Positions 1 through 10,264 of a stretch of DNA of 64,000 bases are shown here, in pieces. This DNA is from Medicago truncatula (Eukaryota > Streptophyta > Magnoliopsida > Fabales > Fabaceae). The position numbers and the translations under genes are program-made. Under the pieces are notes generated by a model. That model had not been told where the DNA came from and ran no database searches. It saw only the letters and a program-made list of their open reading frames with translations. The DNA lies in NCBI RefSeq assembly GCF_003473485.1, contig NC_053044.1, forward strand, positions 35,964,091-36,028,090, written 5' to 3'. The stretch's first letter is position 1, and each line of letters begins with the position of its first letter.

Positions 1-1143
1 TTAAATTTGGGGCATTGTATGTAACATAAGTGTACAAATTTTATACAATACAAAGTTTAAAAATGCCCCACAAAAACTAAGGATTTTTGTATTTGATATT
101 CCATTTTACTGCTCAAACATCATTTTGCTCACAATCACTACACATGTGTGGCCGCAGTACCTCAAAAAAATGTATAGCTGAAGTCACAAATGTCAACTCA
201 ATCAGTAAAAATGTTAAATTTATTAGGTTAGATGCAATGATCAGGGTTTGAACTTCGATTCATTTATTTGTCTTTATCTTTATGAATTTCTACTGGTTTT
301 ACCATTTCGTCTATCTACCAAAAAAAGAACGATGCATGTTGTTTTCTTCATATGAGGTCCACTTGAATGATTGGTCACTATCTTATGAGCCTAGTTGTTT
401 TTCCATATATGGAAAATGTGTCACAGTTGTGTCCACCATTTTGCATGCCAAAGACAAGATTGTCCACTATCCACATATGAATTCCAAGTGTATAGTTACA
501 CGCATAGGATAGGATTACACATGCACATTCCACTAGACAAATTCTTAACCATTCTGAAATTTAGTTGAGTATTGGTATTTTATATGTCAAAAACTCATTC
601 AAAAATTTATTTTATTTTTAAATAAATTAATACTCAAATAAACTTTAAGAGTACTGTTGTGTTTACTATTACACTATAACTACTCTTTTATTAAATAAAT
701 CAATTCAATTTTGTTAGCAAAAAAGTGATTTAAAAAAATTATCAAGCATTATCCCATTTAAGGCTTGGTTGTTTTGTTGTAGTTGTAATTATCAGTATTC
801 AAGTCATATCTCAATTCGATACTAAATTAAACCCAATTCATACTAATATCTAGTGTGTATCTATTTGGACGTCATGAATCTTTCGAATTCTATGTCACTA
901 TAATAAATCTTGATTCATTCTAATAAATCATTACGTATTTAGCTAACCACTTTTATTTTGTCATTATATTTGACTTGAATCTTGAATTATTTTGAGATTC
1001 ATATATGCTATATCAACTTATAATTTTGTTATGTCACTTATATTTAGCTTAAAATGACATATTTTTATCATCAATATTTCTTTGGATTCATAATAAGATT
1101 TACTATTTGAATCTTAATTTGATAACCATGAAATGCAATTCAG
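1..1143. other. AT-rich non-coding stretch (intron or upstream of the NPF exon)
   Basis: I see no supported gene here. The only open frame (282-512) has no recognisable content. The stretch ends in a splice acceptor (AG at 1142-1143) in front of the NPF exon. It is therefore probably an intron of that gene, with the earlier exons lying before position 1. Confidence 0.5.
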
Positions 1144-2032
1144 GTTTTTGGACAAAGCTGCTATTAAAGAAGATCCTACAACTGGTTCCTCAAGAAGAGT
1201 ACCAATGACAGTAAATCAAGTAGAAGGAGCAAAGTTAATCCTTGGTATGCTCCTAATATGGTTAGTAACATTGATTCCAAGCACCATTTGGGCACAAATC
1301 AACACTCTTTTTGTGAAACAAGGCACCACCTTAGACAGAAACCTTGGTCCTGATTTCAAAATTCCAGCAGCATCTCTAGGAAGCTTTGTAACCCTATCCA
1401 TGCTGCTCTCAGTGCCAATGTACGATCGGCTTTTCGTACCGTTCATGCGACAGAAAACCGGCCACCCTAGAGGAATCACATTACTTCAAAGACTTGGAAT
1501 TGGATTTTCAATCCAGATCATAGCCATTGCAATTGCTTATGCAGTTGAAGTTAGAAGAATGCATGTCATAAAAGAGAATCACATTTTTGGTCCTAAAGAT
1601 ATTGTCCCTATGAGTATATTTTGGTTGTTACCACAATATGTTCTTATTGGTATAGCAGATGTTTTCAATGCCATTGGATTATTGGAATTCTTCTATGATC
1701 AATCTCCGGAAGACATGCAAAGTCTTGGAACAACTTTCTTTACAAGTGGAATTGGTGTTGGGAATTTCTTGAACAGTTTTTTGGTAACAATGACTGATAA
1801 GATAACAGGAAGAGGGGATAGAAAGAGTTGGATTGCTGATAACTTGAATGATTCTCACTTAGATTACTATTATGGGTTTCTTTTGATCTTGTCAAGTGTT
1901 AATTTGTTGGTGTTTCTTTGGGTTTCAAGTAGATACATTTACAAGAAGGAGTCATCAAGAATCAAAGAAGCACTTTGTGTTCAAATGGAAGGTAATTCAA
2001 CTTTGGATGCATCTCTTGGTTTACAAGTATGA
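1144..2032 (+). CDS. NPF (NRT1/PTR) family proton-coupled transporter, last exon only
   Basis: This is the C-terminal half of a plasma-membrane or vacuolar NRT1/PTR transporter of the major facilitator fold. The exon opens after an AG acceptor at 1142-1143 with the family signature FLDKAA, the usual position of an NPF intron. It runs about 295 codons to a TGA. Hydrophobic segments typical of the second six-helix bundle are visible, including the stretch beginning ILGMLLIWLV and the one around IFWLLPQYVLIG. The conserved tail KSWIADNLNDSHLDYYYGFL is present near the C terminus. These features resemble the NPF5 (PTR3-like) group, members of which move peptides, nitrate or other solutes; the substrate cannot be read from this exon. 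The N-terminal half, with the ExxER motif, is not in the window, so the gene is partial here. The frame is open throughout, so this is probably a live gene cut by the window edge. Confidence 0.85.
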
Positions 2033-2660
2033 GAGGTTCAAAATGATCCCCTACAGTCGTTGCACGGTGCAGTGCCGTGGAGACCATTAGATCTATATAG
2101 AGAATATTTCAAGTTTGGAATCCAAATCCAAAAAAATATAGTTCTGGACCACAAAAATAACAAGTATGAAAACAAGGTAATTAAGTAGATAGGGCATATT
2201 AAGTATACAATATTCTCATTACATCCTGTGTAATATTTTGTAATTTATGTGTGTAATCAATGGTTTATCTTTATTGTTTTTGCCAATTTTTTGTGAAAAT
2301 TTAATGTTTCAGTCTCTTTATTTATGTACAAGAGTTGAGATTTTCACAAAATACAAGCACTTATGATTATGTGAAAATGTATTCAATAATAGCCTCATTC
2401 AACAATGTACTACACAGAATGCACCGTATTCAATAGTGTTGAACATTGATGTGATATTGGATGAAAAATTGGAAGATTAAACACCAAGTAATTATACTTT
2501 GATCTAATGTTGTGTGAATTCGAGAATATCACTTTCCATAAATTTAGCTTATGGTGGTTGTGATAAGAATAATAATTTAATTATTATTATATTTCCTTCA
2601 TTCAAATCCAATAGTTTGTTTCCTCCACTTTTGTGAATTTGTTTCTTTTGATCCTATCCA
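2033..2660. other. 3' flank of the NPF gene, no gene seen
   Basis: AT-rich sequence that should hold the NPF 3' UTR and terminator. Positions about 2340-2425 resemble 4488-4562 in direct orientation (a shared block around 'caaaatacaa.cactt.tga.tatgtgaaaa'), so part of this flank is a locally duplicated repeat. Confidence 0.5.
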
Positions 2661-2663
2661 CAA

Positions 2664-4135
2664 ATGTTGTTGAACTGATTAATGGATAAACTCCATTTTA
2701 ATCTTATCCATTAGAGTAATTGTTGTCGCAATTTTTGCTAAAACAGTTACAGAATCTCTATATAAATAGAGGACTCCACTAAGTTCAGAAACACACCGAA
2801 ATTCACAGTTGATGCTTCCTGTGTTTTTCCTCTCTTCTCCCTCCTTCGACTTGTGTTGACAAGTCATTCTCCTTTTTCTACTCCTTTTTGTCCCTTCGGA
2901 ATTAAGAGTGTTCTTAAGACCATGGTCCCTGTTTGGAAAAACAATGTCCCGTCGGAATTAAGAATGATCTTAACGGTATATATAAAAAGTATTTCAATAT
3001 TTTATATTTGAGGAGAAATGGTGGTATCACCATATTTGAGTGGTCGTAGTACCATATTGATAGTTTGGAGAACTTAAAGTTAGAATGGTATTAACGGTGA
3101 GGTTTAGCATGGGAAAGCTACTTTTTTCCCACTATGGGAAAGTTAGTTTTTGACCATTAGATCAAACCAAGAACACATCCTTATTATACTCCCTCATCAC
3201 TAGATTTTGTAATTTTATTATTTTAAAACCATTTTTTAAAAACAAAAAATATATTTCGAAATTAAAATAAACATTTAAAAATAAAAAATAAACTTAAAAA
3301 TATGGAAATTAATTTTCCAAAATTTTAAAAAATATAAATAAACTTTTTGAAATAAACTTGTTTTCAAAAAATTTAATTATGATTTTCGAAGATTTCATTT
3401 TTGTAATTTTCAAAAATTAATTTCCATATTTTTTTAGAATTTTTTTATTTCGAAAAAAATGTAAAACCTTACCTAAAGGTGAAATCGAGAATTCTTCGAA
3501 GTTTAGGATTCTTCAAAGTTTCGGAAAATCATAATTAAATTTGAAAATTACAAAAATTAAATCTTCGAAAATCATAATTAAATTTTTTGAAAACAAGTTT
3601 ATTTATATTTTTTAAAATTTTGGAAAATTAATTTCCATATTTTTAAATTTATTTTTTATTTTTATATGTTTATTTTAATTTCGAAATATATTTTTTATTT
3701 TTCAAAAAATGGTTTTAAAATAATAAAATTACAAAATCTAGTGATGAGGGAGTATGGTAAGGATGCGTTCTTCGTTTGATCTAATGGTCAAAAACTAACT
3801 TTCCCATGGTGGGAAAAAAGTAGCTTTCCCATGCTAAACCTCACCTGGTATTAACACCATATTTGAGTGGTCTCAGCACCATAATAGAGTGGTAACAATA
3901 TCATATTAAAGTGGTTTCAGTATTAAAGAGTGGTCTTTAGTACCATATTTAGAGGTATAATTCTCGAACGATTTTCTACAGTGCAGTAGTTAATCGAACA
4001 GTTGTAGCTGGGCTTGTTTTATCCTGGAGACGGCGTGGTTGATAGTCTGTCTTGCACAATTTTGGGCAGTGCCACGAAACGTCTTAGAGAGCGACCTGGT
4101 CGTGGCTCAATCTAGTAACAACTTCGGTAGATAAT
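2664..4135 (+). repeat. Possible LTR-like relic interrupted by a MITE
   Basis: A TATA box (tataaatag at about 2761) is followed by a C/T-rich stretch. The block could be read as beginning TGTT (about 2665) and ending AACA (4127-4130), as copia LTRs do. Short degenerate tandem motifs of the form 'accatatttgagtggt' lie on both sides of the MITE at 3096-3845. I found no matching target-site duplication and no coding remnant. This is a weak structural call; an ordinary promoter or repeat relic is also possible. Confidence 0.22.
3096..3845. mobile_element. Mutator-type MITE, 750 bp, long terminal inverted repeats
   Basis: The two ends are inverted copies of each other over more than 300 bp, starting GGTGAGGTTTAGCATGGG on the left and ending with its complement on the right. 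The whole element is nearly palindromic. It is flanked by the same 10 bp, TGGTATTAAC (3086-3095 and 3846-3855), consistent with the 8-11 bp target duplications of Mutator elements. No coding sequence is present, so it is non-autonomous. It shares an internal motif (CCATGGGAAAGTT, then CCATTAGAT) with the smaller element at 19280-19577. Confidence 0.85.
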
Positions 4136-4159
4136 AGAATTTGGAAATCCAAAAACAAC

Positions 4160-4400
4160 AAATAGTGAATCCAAAATCTATAACATAAATATGGAGGAAA
4201 AAGATTGAGTTCATTTATTAAAAAAACACAGAAGTTGAATCGACAATCGGTATCTATTTAAGCAATCATTTTGCACACATTGGCTTATTAGTAAATTAGT
4301 TGAAGTTTCATTATTAATAACAATGGCAATGTCACATTTCACAGTAAGTTATACATGTTGTATATCTAACAGCAATGAACAACCAGATAAGTTTCGGCTG
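4160..4400. repeat. Local duplicate of the sequence disrupted by the copia insertion
   Basis: This block ('aatccaaaatcta...', then a stretch with 'cattggctt.tt.gtaaa.tagtt' and 'acatgttgtatat') is a diverged direct copy of 4580-4610 joined to 10265-10440. The copia element at 4611-10264 landed inside the second copy. No gene is visible; the short frame at 4323-4514 has no recognisable content. Confidence 0.55.
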
Positions 4401-4610
4401 AAGTTTTCTACATGCGTATGTTTCGGGACTAAAACCTGTATGCTACAATGTCTAAAACGGTGTGTTCCAATAGTAGACATCTTTTGCAAAATACAAACAC
4501 TTGTGACTATGTGAAAACTTATTCATTAATATTCTCATTCCACAGTATGCTCTATAGAATCCAACTTATACTATATAGAGAATCCAAAATCTAAAAAATA
4601 TAAATGTACA

Positions 4611-5407
4611 TGTTGTGAATCCGGCTCAACTAATGAACCTTCACACCAATGAGAATAAATCAAAGATGTGTGGAGCAAGAGATAGAGGTAATCTATGAGT
4701 GCAAATGGCCTCCAAACTAATCAACAACAAAACAGCCTAAGCCTAATGTAAGCAAATCCACACTAAGAGCTAACAAGCATACAAGATAAACGATAAAAGA
4801 AAACGAACAAAACACCAAGCAAGATTGTTGACCCAGTTCAGCCAATGTGGCCTAATCTGGGGGAGAGAGCAGCTCTCCAATCCAATATGTGAATGTTTAC
4901 AAAGAGTTACAAGAATCTAGCTTATCAAGCTTTACACAAGACAAAACCCTAGACCTACCCTTTGATAAATTTCCCAACCTCACACTATGAACCCATAATC
5001 CCAAGATGATTACAATGTTGTTTTCCCAACCTAAGATTCACTCTCATCAAAGGAACACACCCCAAAGGATCCCATCTTTGATCTCCAAGTTTCCTCTCTT
5101 AAGTTCTCTCAAGGTTAACCTTCAAATGAGCACAAGAACACTTTAAATACTAGTCCTGCCCAGAAGAAATCGTGCCACGATTTCCCTAGATCGTGTCACG
5201 ATATGCAACGGTCCCCAAGATGACCAGTCCTTATCAGAGATACTTAACCAGCAAGTTTCTGAATCGTGTCACGATTTCCCAAGATCGTGTCACGATTTTG
5301 CTTTCAGAGAACTTGGCTCACTGCCTCCCTGATCGTGTCACGATGGCCAAATCGTGACACGATTCCTCTGTTCTCCCAAACCACAAATTTGAAGCCAATC
5401 TTCAACA
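4611..5407 (-). repeat. 3' LTR of the copia element (left copy)
   Basis: 797 bp, TGTTG...CAACA, matching 9468-10264 at all but one position (5161). In element orientation it follows the purine tract. The first ~250 bp in element sense (about 5160-5407) hold six copies of a 13-bp palindrome. Confidence 0.95.
5169..5363. repeat. Array of six 13-bp palindromes ATCGTG(T/C/A)CACGAT in the LTR
   Basis: Copies at 5169-5181, 5190-5202, 5263-5275, 5284-5296, 5332-5344 and 5351-5363 are each a perfect hexamer inverted repeat around one central base. The same array recurs in the other LTR, offset by 4,857 bp (10026-10220). In element sense it lies about 45-240 bp from the LTR start, which should be U3, upstream of the transcription start. 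That position suggests binding sites for a dimeric transcription factor; this role is inference. Confidence 0.85.
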
Positions 5408-5486
5408 TTTCTCCACCTTGACTTCTAATTTGGTGGTGATGTCAATTTAACCATCAACCACCATGCTGCTCTCTCCAAAAAGGGAA

Positions 5487-8400
5487 TTACTCTTCGACAA
5501 ACTTGATCAAGTCCAAGCAATGCTTGAATCTTGATCGAGGCAATGACTTGGTGAACACATCCGCCGGATTCTCCTCCGATGCCACTTTCTCAACCACAAT
5601 CTCTTTTGATTCAATCATGTCTCTAACAAAGTGCAGGCGAATGTCAATGTGCTTTGTCCTTTCATGATACACTTGATGATTTGCCAAGTGAATGGCACTT
5701 TGACTATCACAATGTATCTTCACACATTCTTGAGTAATTCCTAACTCACCAATCATCCCTTTCAACCATATGGCCTCCTTCACACCTTCAACAAGTGCGA
5801 TGTACTCCGCTTGAGTTGTAGATAATGCCACCACGGATTGTTGATTTGCCTTCCAACTAATCGCCGTGCCATAAAGAGTAAACACAAAACCCGACAAGGA
5901 TTTCCTAGTGTCTACGTTGCCCGCATAATCCGCATCAACATACCCCTCCAAAGCGTCTTCATCTTGAGCTGCCCTTGTGTACTTCAAACCGCCCACCAAC
6001 GACCCATTCAAATACCTCAAAACCCACTTCAAAGCTTGCCAATGCACAATTCCTGGATTTGCCATAAACCGACTCACAATGCTAACCGCATAAGCCAAGT
6101 CCGGCCTACTACAAACCATTCCATACATGATGCTTCCAACCCCACTTGCATAGGGAGTACCTTCCATCAATTGCTTCTCATCCTCGGATTGAGGACATTG
6201 TTGTATGGACAACTTTGTGTGGTGACCCAAGGGAGTGCTCACGGTTTTAGAGTTTGACATTCTAAACCGCTCCACCACCTTCTTCAAATAACCGAGTTGA
6301 GATAAGAAAAGTTCGCCCTTGTCACGATTCCTCTTGATATCTATCCCAAGAACTCTCTTCGCCGGACCAAGATCCTTCATCTCAAATTCACCATTTAGTC
6401 TCTCCTTGAGCTTCATAATCTCATCCTTGCTAGAGCTTGCCATCAAGATATCATCCACATATAAAAGAAGATAGAGAATGACTTTCTCATTCTTCTTCAA
6501 CATGTACACACAAGAATCATATCCGCTTCTCACAAAACCGGTCTTCAAAAGAAACTCATCAAACCGACGATACCATTGCCTAGGGCTTTGCTTCAACCCA
6601 TACAAAGATTTCTTCAAAAGACACACCTTAGACTTGTCCTCTACAAAACCTTCTGGTTGCTCCATGTAGATTGTCTCTTCAAGGTCACCATGTAAGAAAG
6701 CGGTCTTCACATCCATTTGTTCCAACTCAAGATTGAATTGATTCACTATAGCCATAAGTATCCTTATGGAACAATGTTTCACCACCGGTGAAAAGATCTC
6801 GTTGTAGTCGATCCCCTCCACTTGAGTGAAACCCTTTGCCACAAGTCTTGCTTTGTACCTTGGACCTTCAACACCCGGAATGCCATCCTTTTTCTTGAAG
6901 ATCCACTTGCATCCAACTACCCTTTGGTGATTAGGTAGCTTCACAAGTTTCCAAGTTTGGTTCCTTTCCAATGAATCCATTTCTTCATTCACCGCCTTCA
7001 ACCAATACTTGCTCTCTTTGCTCTCAAATGCCTCCTTGAAGTTTCTAGGCTCCGAGTCTTGCACATCCTCCGCCGCATTTAGAGCAAAACACACCAAGTC
7101 CGCATAACCGAATCTCTTAGGAGCCGTAATGGTCCTTCTTTCTCTATCTCTTGCCAATAGATACTCAGGATCCACTACCGGTTGAGTTCCACTTGTATCC
7201 GATGTTGAAGCTTCATCTTCTACATCTTCTTCTTCTTCATTTGGAAGCTCCACCTCAAACTGAGTTCTCTCCACCATAGTTTCCGGTACTTGAGTCTCTA
7301 AGTCTTTACACTTCATCCCCATCCGGGTCTCATCGAAGGTAACATCCCTACTTATCAAGACTCTTGATCTTCCACTAGATTCCAATTTCCACAACTTGTA
7401 TCCCTTCACACCTTCCGGATAACCAATGAAGACACATTTCAAAGCTCTAGGCTCAAGCTTGTCTTGCTTGATATGCGCATATGCCAAAGCTCCGAAAACC
7501 TTCAAAGAGGAGTAATCTGCCGGTTTCCCACTCCATACCTCCATAGGTGTCTTGAAGTCTATTCCCGTTGATGGACATCTATTGATCAAATAAGCAGCCG
7601 TTGTCACGGCTTCACCCCAGAAACTCTTAGGTAACCCAGCTCCTAGAATCATACACCTCACACGCTCCAAAAGGGTCCTATTCATGCGTTCCGCAAGACC
7701 ATTTTGTTGAGGTGTTCTTGGTACGGTTCTATGCCTCTTGATTCCTTTCAACCTGCAAAACTCATTAAACTGCTCTGAAACAAACTCCAGGCCATTGTCA
7801 GTTCTTAAACCTTTTAGTTTAGTTCCCATTTGATTTTCTATGAGAGTGTGCCATTCTTTGAACTTTTCAAAGGTGTCACTTTTGTTTTTCAAAACAAAGA
7901 CCCACACTCTCCTAGAATAATCATCAATGATAGAAAGAAAATAGGAACCTCCCCCATGAGTAGGAGTCTTAGAAGGACCCCAAAGATCCGAATGCACATA
8001 CTCAAAAGGTCTACTAGAATGATGCATGCCACTTCCAAACTTCACCCTATGTTGTTTGCCTAGTATGCAATGTTCACAAAATTCTAGCTTGTCCAATTTA
8101 TCTTTCCCTAGCAAACCTTGTTTAGCTAGTTCAACTAAACCCCTCTCACTAACATGCCCCAATCTCAAATGCCACAATTCAGAATTATTATGAGATGCAA
8201 CACTAGCTACCGATGCATTACCAATTACTATGGAACCATCTAAAATGTATAAACCATTCATTCTAGACCCCTTTACCGTAATCAATGCACCATGCGAAAT
8301 TTTACAAACCCCATGCTCTATTCTAGTGCAATAACCTAGATTATCAAACATGCTTATGGAAATTAAATTTCGCTTAAGTTCGGGAACATACCTCACATCC

Positions 8401-9437
8401 CTTAAAAGGAATTCACGGCCATCAAACATCTTTAGACGAACGTTGCCCATGCCTTGGACTTTGCAAGCTTTGTTATTTCCGAGTCGAACAACTCCTCCTT
8501 CTTTTAGAATCAAAGTCTCAAAATATTCCTTTCTAGGGCTCATGTGATAAGAGCATCCCGAGTCCAAAACCCAACTCTTCTCCGGTTCCCAACTTGTTAC
8601 CACTAGCGCACCCGCACTCTCATAACCTTCTTCATTCGAAGCCTCCGCAACTTGAACCGAAGGACTACCATCGCCCCCCTTATCCGGACAATCTTTCTTG
8701 AAATGACCTTGCTTGTGACAAAGAAAGCATTTATACTTTGATTTGTCAAAGCCCTTGGACCTAGACTTGGATCTTGATTTCCCTTTGCCTTTTCCTCTAT
8801 GCTCATTCCTCCCTCTTGTAACATTCAAGCCTTCACTACCTTCATCAACCCTCATGTCCTTGAACTTGGTCAATTCTTTGGTTCTCAAAGCCGCTTGGAC
8901 CTCCTCCAAAGTAGTAGTGCCCTCCTTACCATAAAGGATGGTATCCTTGAAATGCTCAAAGGACTTTGGTAATGAACAAAGTAACAACAAAGCCTTATCC
9001 TCATCTTCCATGTTAACCTCAATGTTGGCCAAATCATCAAGAATCTTGTTAAACTCCGTTAGTTGCTCCGAGATCGATTTAGACTCCACCATCTTAAATG
9101 AATAGAGTTGTTGCTTCAAGAGTTGCCTATGAGCCAAAGATTTCGTCATATACAATGACTCCAACTTTGCCCACATCGATGCTGCGGTAGCTTCCCTCGC
9201 GACATCCCTTAAGACCTTATCTCCGAGACATAAGACAATGGCACTCTTTGCCTTGTCTACCATCTCACGCTTCTCCTCTTGTGTCAAGGTTGCCGGCATC
9301 GCCGCTTCACCCTTCAATGCTTCTACACACTTTTGTTGTGTCAATACCGCTTGCATCTTAACCTTCCATAACCCGAAATCATTACTTCCGGTGAACTTCT
9401 CGATGTCCCACTTTGACCCCATGATACCTCCTATCAA
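5487..9437 (-). CDS. Copia gag-pol polyprotein (1,316 aa, intact)
   Basis: A single open frame encodes all proteins needed for copia retrotransposition. Domains in order are: a gag region with the copia UBN2 look (about residues 10-200); a basic Arg/Ser/Lys stretch; a CCHC zinc knuckle (about 237-250, C-x2-C-x4-H-x4-C); an aspartic protease with LDSG at 291-294; a gag pre-integrase zinc motif (H423, H428, C454, C457); an integrase with D484, D547 and E583, that is DD35E spacing; a reverse transcriptase with YVDD at about 993-996; and RNase H (about 1170-1310). No stops or frameshifts occur. The first ATG adds five residues (MIGGI) before the more usual copia start MGSKWDIEKF (ATG at 9420-9422). 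The initiator used is uncertain. The protein should form cytoplasmic virus-like particles and copy the element back into nuclear DNA. Confidence 0.95.
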   Translation of the reverse strand: MIGGIMGSKWDIEKFTGSNDFGLWKVKMQAVLTQQKCVEALKGEAAMPATLTQEEKREMVDKAKSAIVLCLGDKVLRDVAREATAASMWAKLESLYMTKSLAHRQLLKQQLYSFKMVESKSISEQLTEFNKILDDLANIEVNMEDEDKALLLLCSLPKSFEHFKDTILYGKEGTTTLEEVQAALRTKELTKFKDMRVDEGSEGLNVTRGRNEHRGKGKGKSRSKSRSKGFDKSKYKCFLCHKQGHFKKDCPDKGGDGSPSVQVAEASNEEGYESAGALVVTSWEPEKSWVLDSGCSYHMSPRKEYFETLILKEGGVVRLGNNKACKVQGMGNVRLKMFDGREFLLRDVRYVPELKRNLISISMFDNLGYCTRIEHGVCKISHGALITVKGSRMNGLYILDGSIVIGNASVASVASHNNSELWHLRLGHVSERGLVELAKQGLLGKDKLDKLEFCEHCILGKQHRVKFGSGMHHSSRPFEYVHSDLWGPSKTPTHGGGSYFLSIIDDYSRRVWVFVLKNKSDTFEKFKEWHTLIENQMGTKLKGLRTDNGLEFVSEQFNEFCRLKGIKRHRTVPRTPQQNGLAERMNRTLLERVRCMILGAGLPKSFWGEAVTTAAYLINRCPSTGIDFKTPMEVWSGKPADYSSLKVFGALAYAHIKQDKLEPRALKCVFIGYPEGVKGYKLWKLESSGRSRVLISRDVTFDETRMGMKCKDLETQVPETMVERTQFEVELPNEEEEDVEDEASTSDTSGTQPVVDPEYLLARDRERRTITAPKRFGYADLVCFALNAAEDVQDSEPRNFKEAFESKESKYWLKAVNEEMDSLERNQTWKLVKLPNHQRVVGCKWIFKKKDGIPGVEGPRYKARLVAKGFTQVEGIDYNEIFSPVVKHCSIRILMAIVNQFNLELEQMDVKTAFLHGDLEETIYMEQPEGFVEDKSKVCLLKKSLYGLKQSPRQWYRRFDEFLLKTGFVRSGYDSCVYMLKKNEKVILYLLLYVDDILMASSSKDEIMKLKERLNGEFEMKDLGPAKRVLGIDIKRNRDKGELFLSQLGYLKKVVERFRMSNSKTVSTPLGHHTKLSIQQCPQSEDEKQLMEGTPYASGVGSIMYGMVCSRPDLAYAVSIVSRFMANPGIVHWQALKWVLRYLNGSLVGGLKYTRAAQDEDALEGYVDADYAGNVDTRKSLSGFVFTLYGTAISWKANQQSVVALSTTQAEYIALVEGVKEAIWLKGMIGELGITQECVKIHCDSQSAIHLANHQVYHERTKHIDIRLHFVRDMIESKEIVVEKVASEENPADVFTKSLPRSRFKHCLDLIKFVEE

Positions 9438-9445
9438 TCACGCCT

Positions 9446-9467
9446 ATGCCCCACGGTGGGCGCCAAT
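9446..9467 (-). other. Primer-binding site region of the copia element
   Basis: In element sense, the sequence just inside the 5' LTR reads AT then TGGCGCCCACCGTGGGGC. Like most plant primer-binding sites it starts TGG close to the LTR end. It is not the TGGTATCAGAGC complementary to initiator methionine tRNA that most plant copia elements use. The cognate tRNA was not identified. The stretch CCCACCGTGGG is itself nearly palindromic. Confidence 0.6.
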
Positions 9468-10264
9468 TGTTGTGAATCCGGCTCAACTAATGAACCTTCA
9501 CACCAATGAGAATAAATCAAAGATGTGTGGAGCAAGAGATAGAGGTAATCTATGAGTGCAAATGGCCTCCAAACTAATCAACAACAAAACAGCCTAAGCC
9601 TAATGTAAGCAAATCCACACTAAGAGCTAACAAGCATACAAGATAAACGATAAAAGAAAACGAACAAAACACCAAGCAAGATTGTTGACCCAGTTCAGCC
9701 AATGTGGCCTAATCTGGGGGAGAGAGCAGCTCTCCAATCCAATATGTGAATGTTTACAAAGAGTTACAAGAATCTAGCTTATCAAGCTTTACACAAGACA
9801 AAACCCTAGACCTACCCTTTGATAAATTTCCCAACCTCACACTATGAACCCATAATCCCAAGATGATTACAATGTTGTTTTCCCAACCTAAGATTCACTC
9901 TCATCAAAGGAACACACCCCAAAGGATCCCATCTTTGATCTCCAAGTTTCCTCTCTTAAGTTCTCTCAAGGTTAACCTTCAAATGAGCACAAGAACACTT
10001 TAAATACTAGTCCTGCCTAGAAGAAATCGTGCCACGATTTCCCTAGATCGTGTCACGATATGCAACGGTCCCCAAGATGACCAGTCCTTATCAGAGATAC
10101 TTAACCAGCAAGTTTCTGAATCGTGTCACGATTTCCCAAGATCGTGTCACGATTTTGCTTTCAGAGAACTTGGCTCACTGCCTCCCTGATCGTGTCACGA
10201 TGGCCAAATCGTGACACGATTCCTCTGTTCTCCCAAACCACAAATTTGAAGCCAATCTTCAACA
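9468..10264 (-). repeat. 5' LTR of the copia element (right copy)
   Basis: 797 bp, TGTTG...CAACA, identical to 4611-5407 except at 10018. In element sense it drives transcription of gag-pol toward lower coordinates. The palindrome array occurs at 10026-10220. Confidence 0.95.

Larger units (their letters stand above)
4611..10264 (-). mobile_element. Complete, young Ty1/copia LTR retrotransposon
   Basis: This 5,654-bp element has two 797-bp LTRs (4611-5407 and 9468-10264) that begin TGTTG and end CAACA. It is flanked by a perfect 5-bp target duplication GTACA (4606-4610 and 10265-10269). It lies on the minus strand. Its 5' LTR is therefore the right-hand one, followed by a primer-binding region, one uninterrupted gag-pol frame and a purine tract (AAGGTGGAGAAA, complement of 5408-5419) before the left LTR. 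The LTRs differ by one substitution (c at 5161, t at 10018) as far as I could compare by eye. All parts needed for retrotransposition appear intact, so the element is recent and possibly still mobile. The order protease, integrase, RT, RNase H defines copia. Confidence 0.97.

Noticed and set aside
282..512. 76-codon open frame on the + strand
   Set aside because: No recognisable motif, AT-rich composition, and it sits in a probable NPF intron.
5169..5363. CRISPR-like array of short palindromic repeats
   Set aside because: Spacings are irregular, the repeats are only 13 bp, and they lie inside a plant LTR duplicated at both ends of a retrotransposon.
5838..6257. 139-codon + strand frame
   Set aside because: It is an antisense shadow of the intact copia gag-pol frame.
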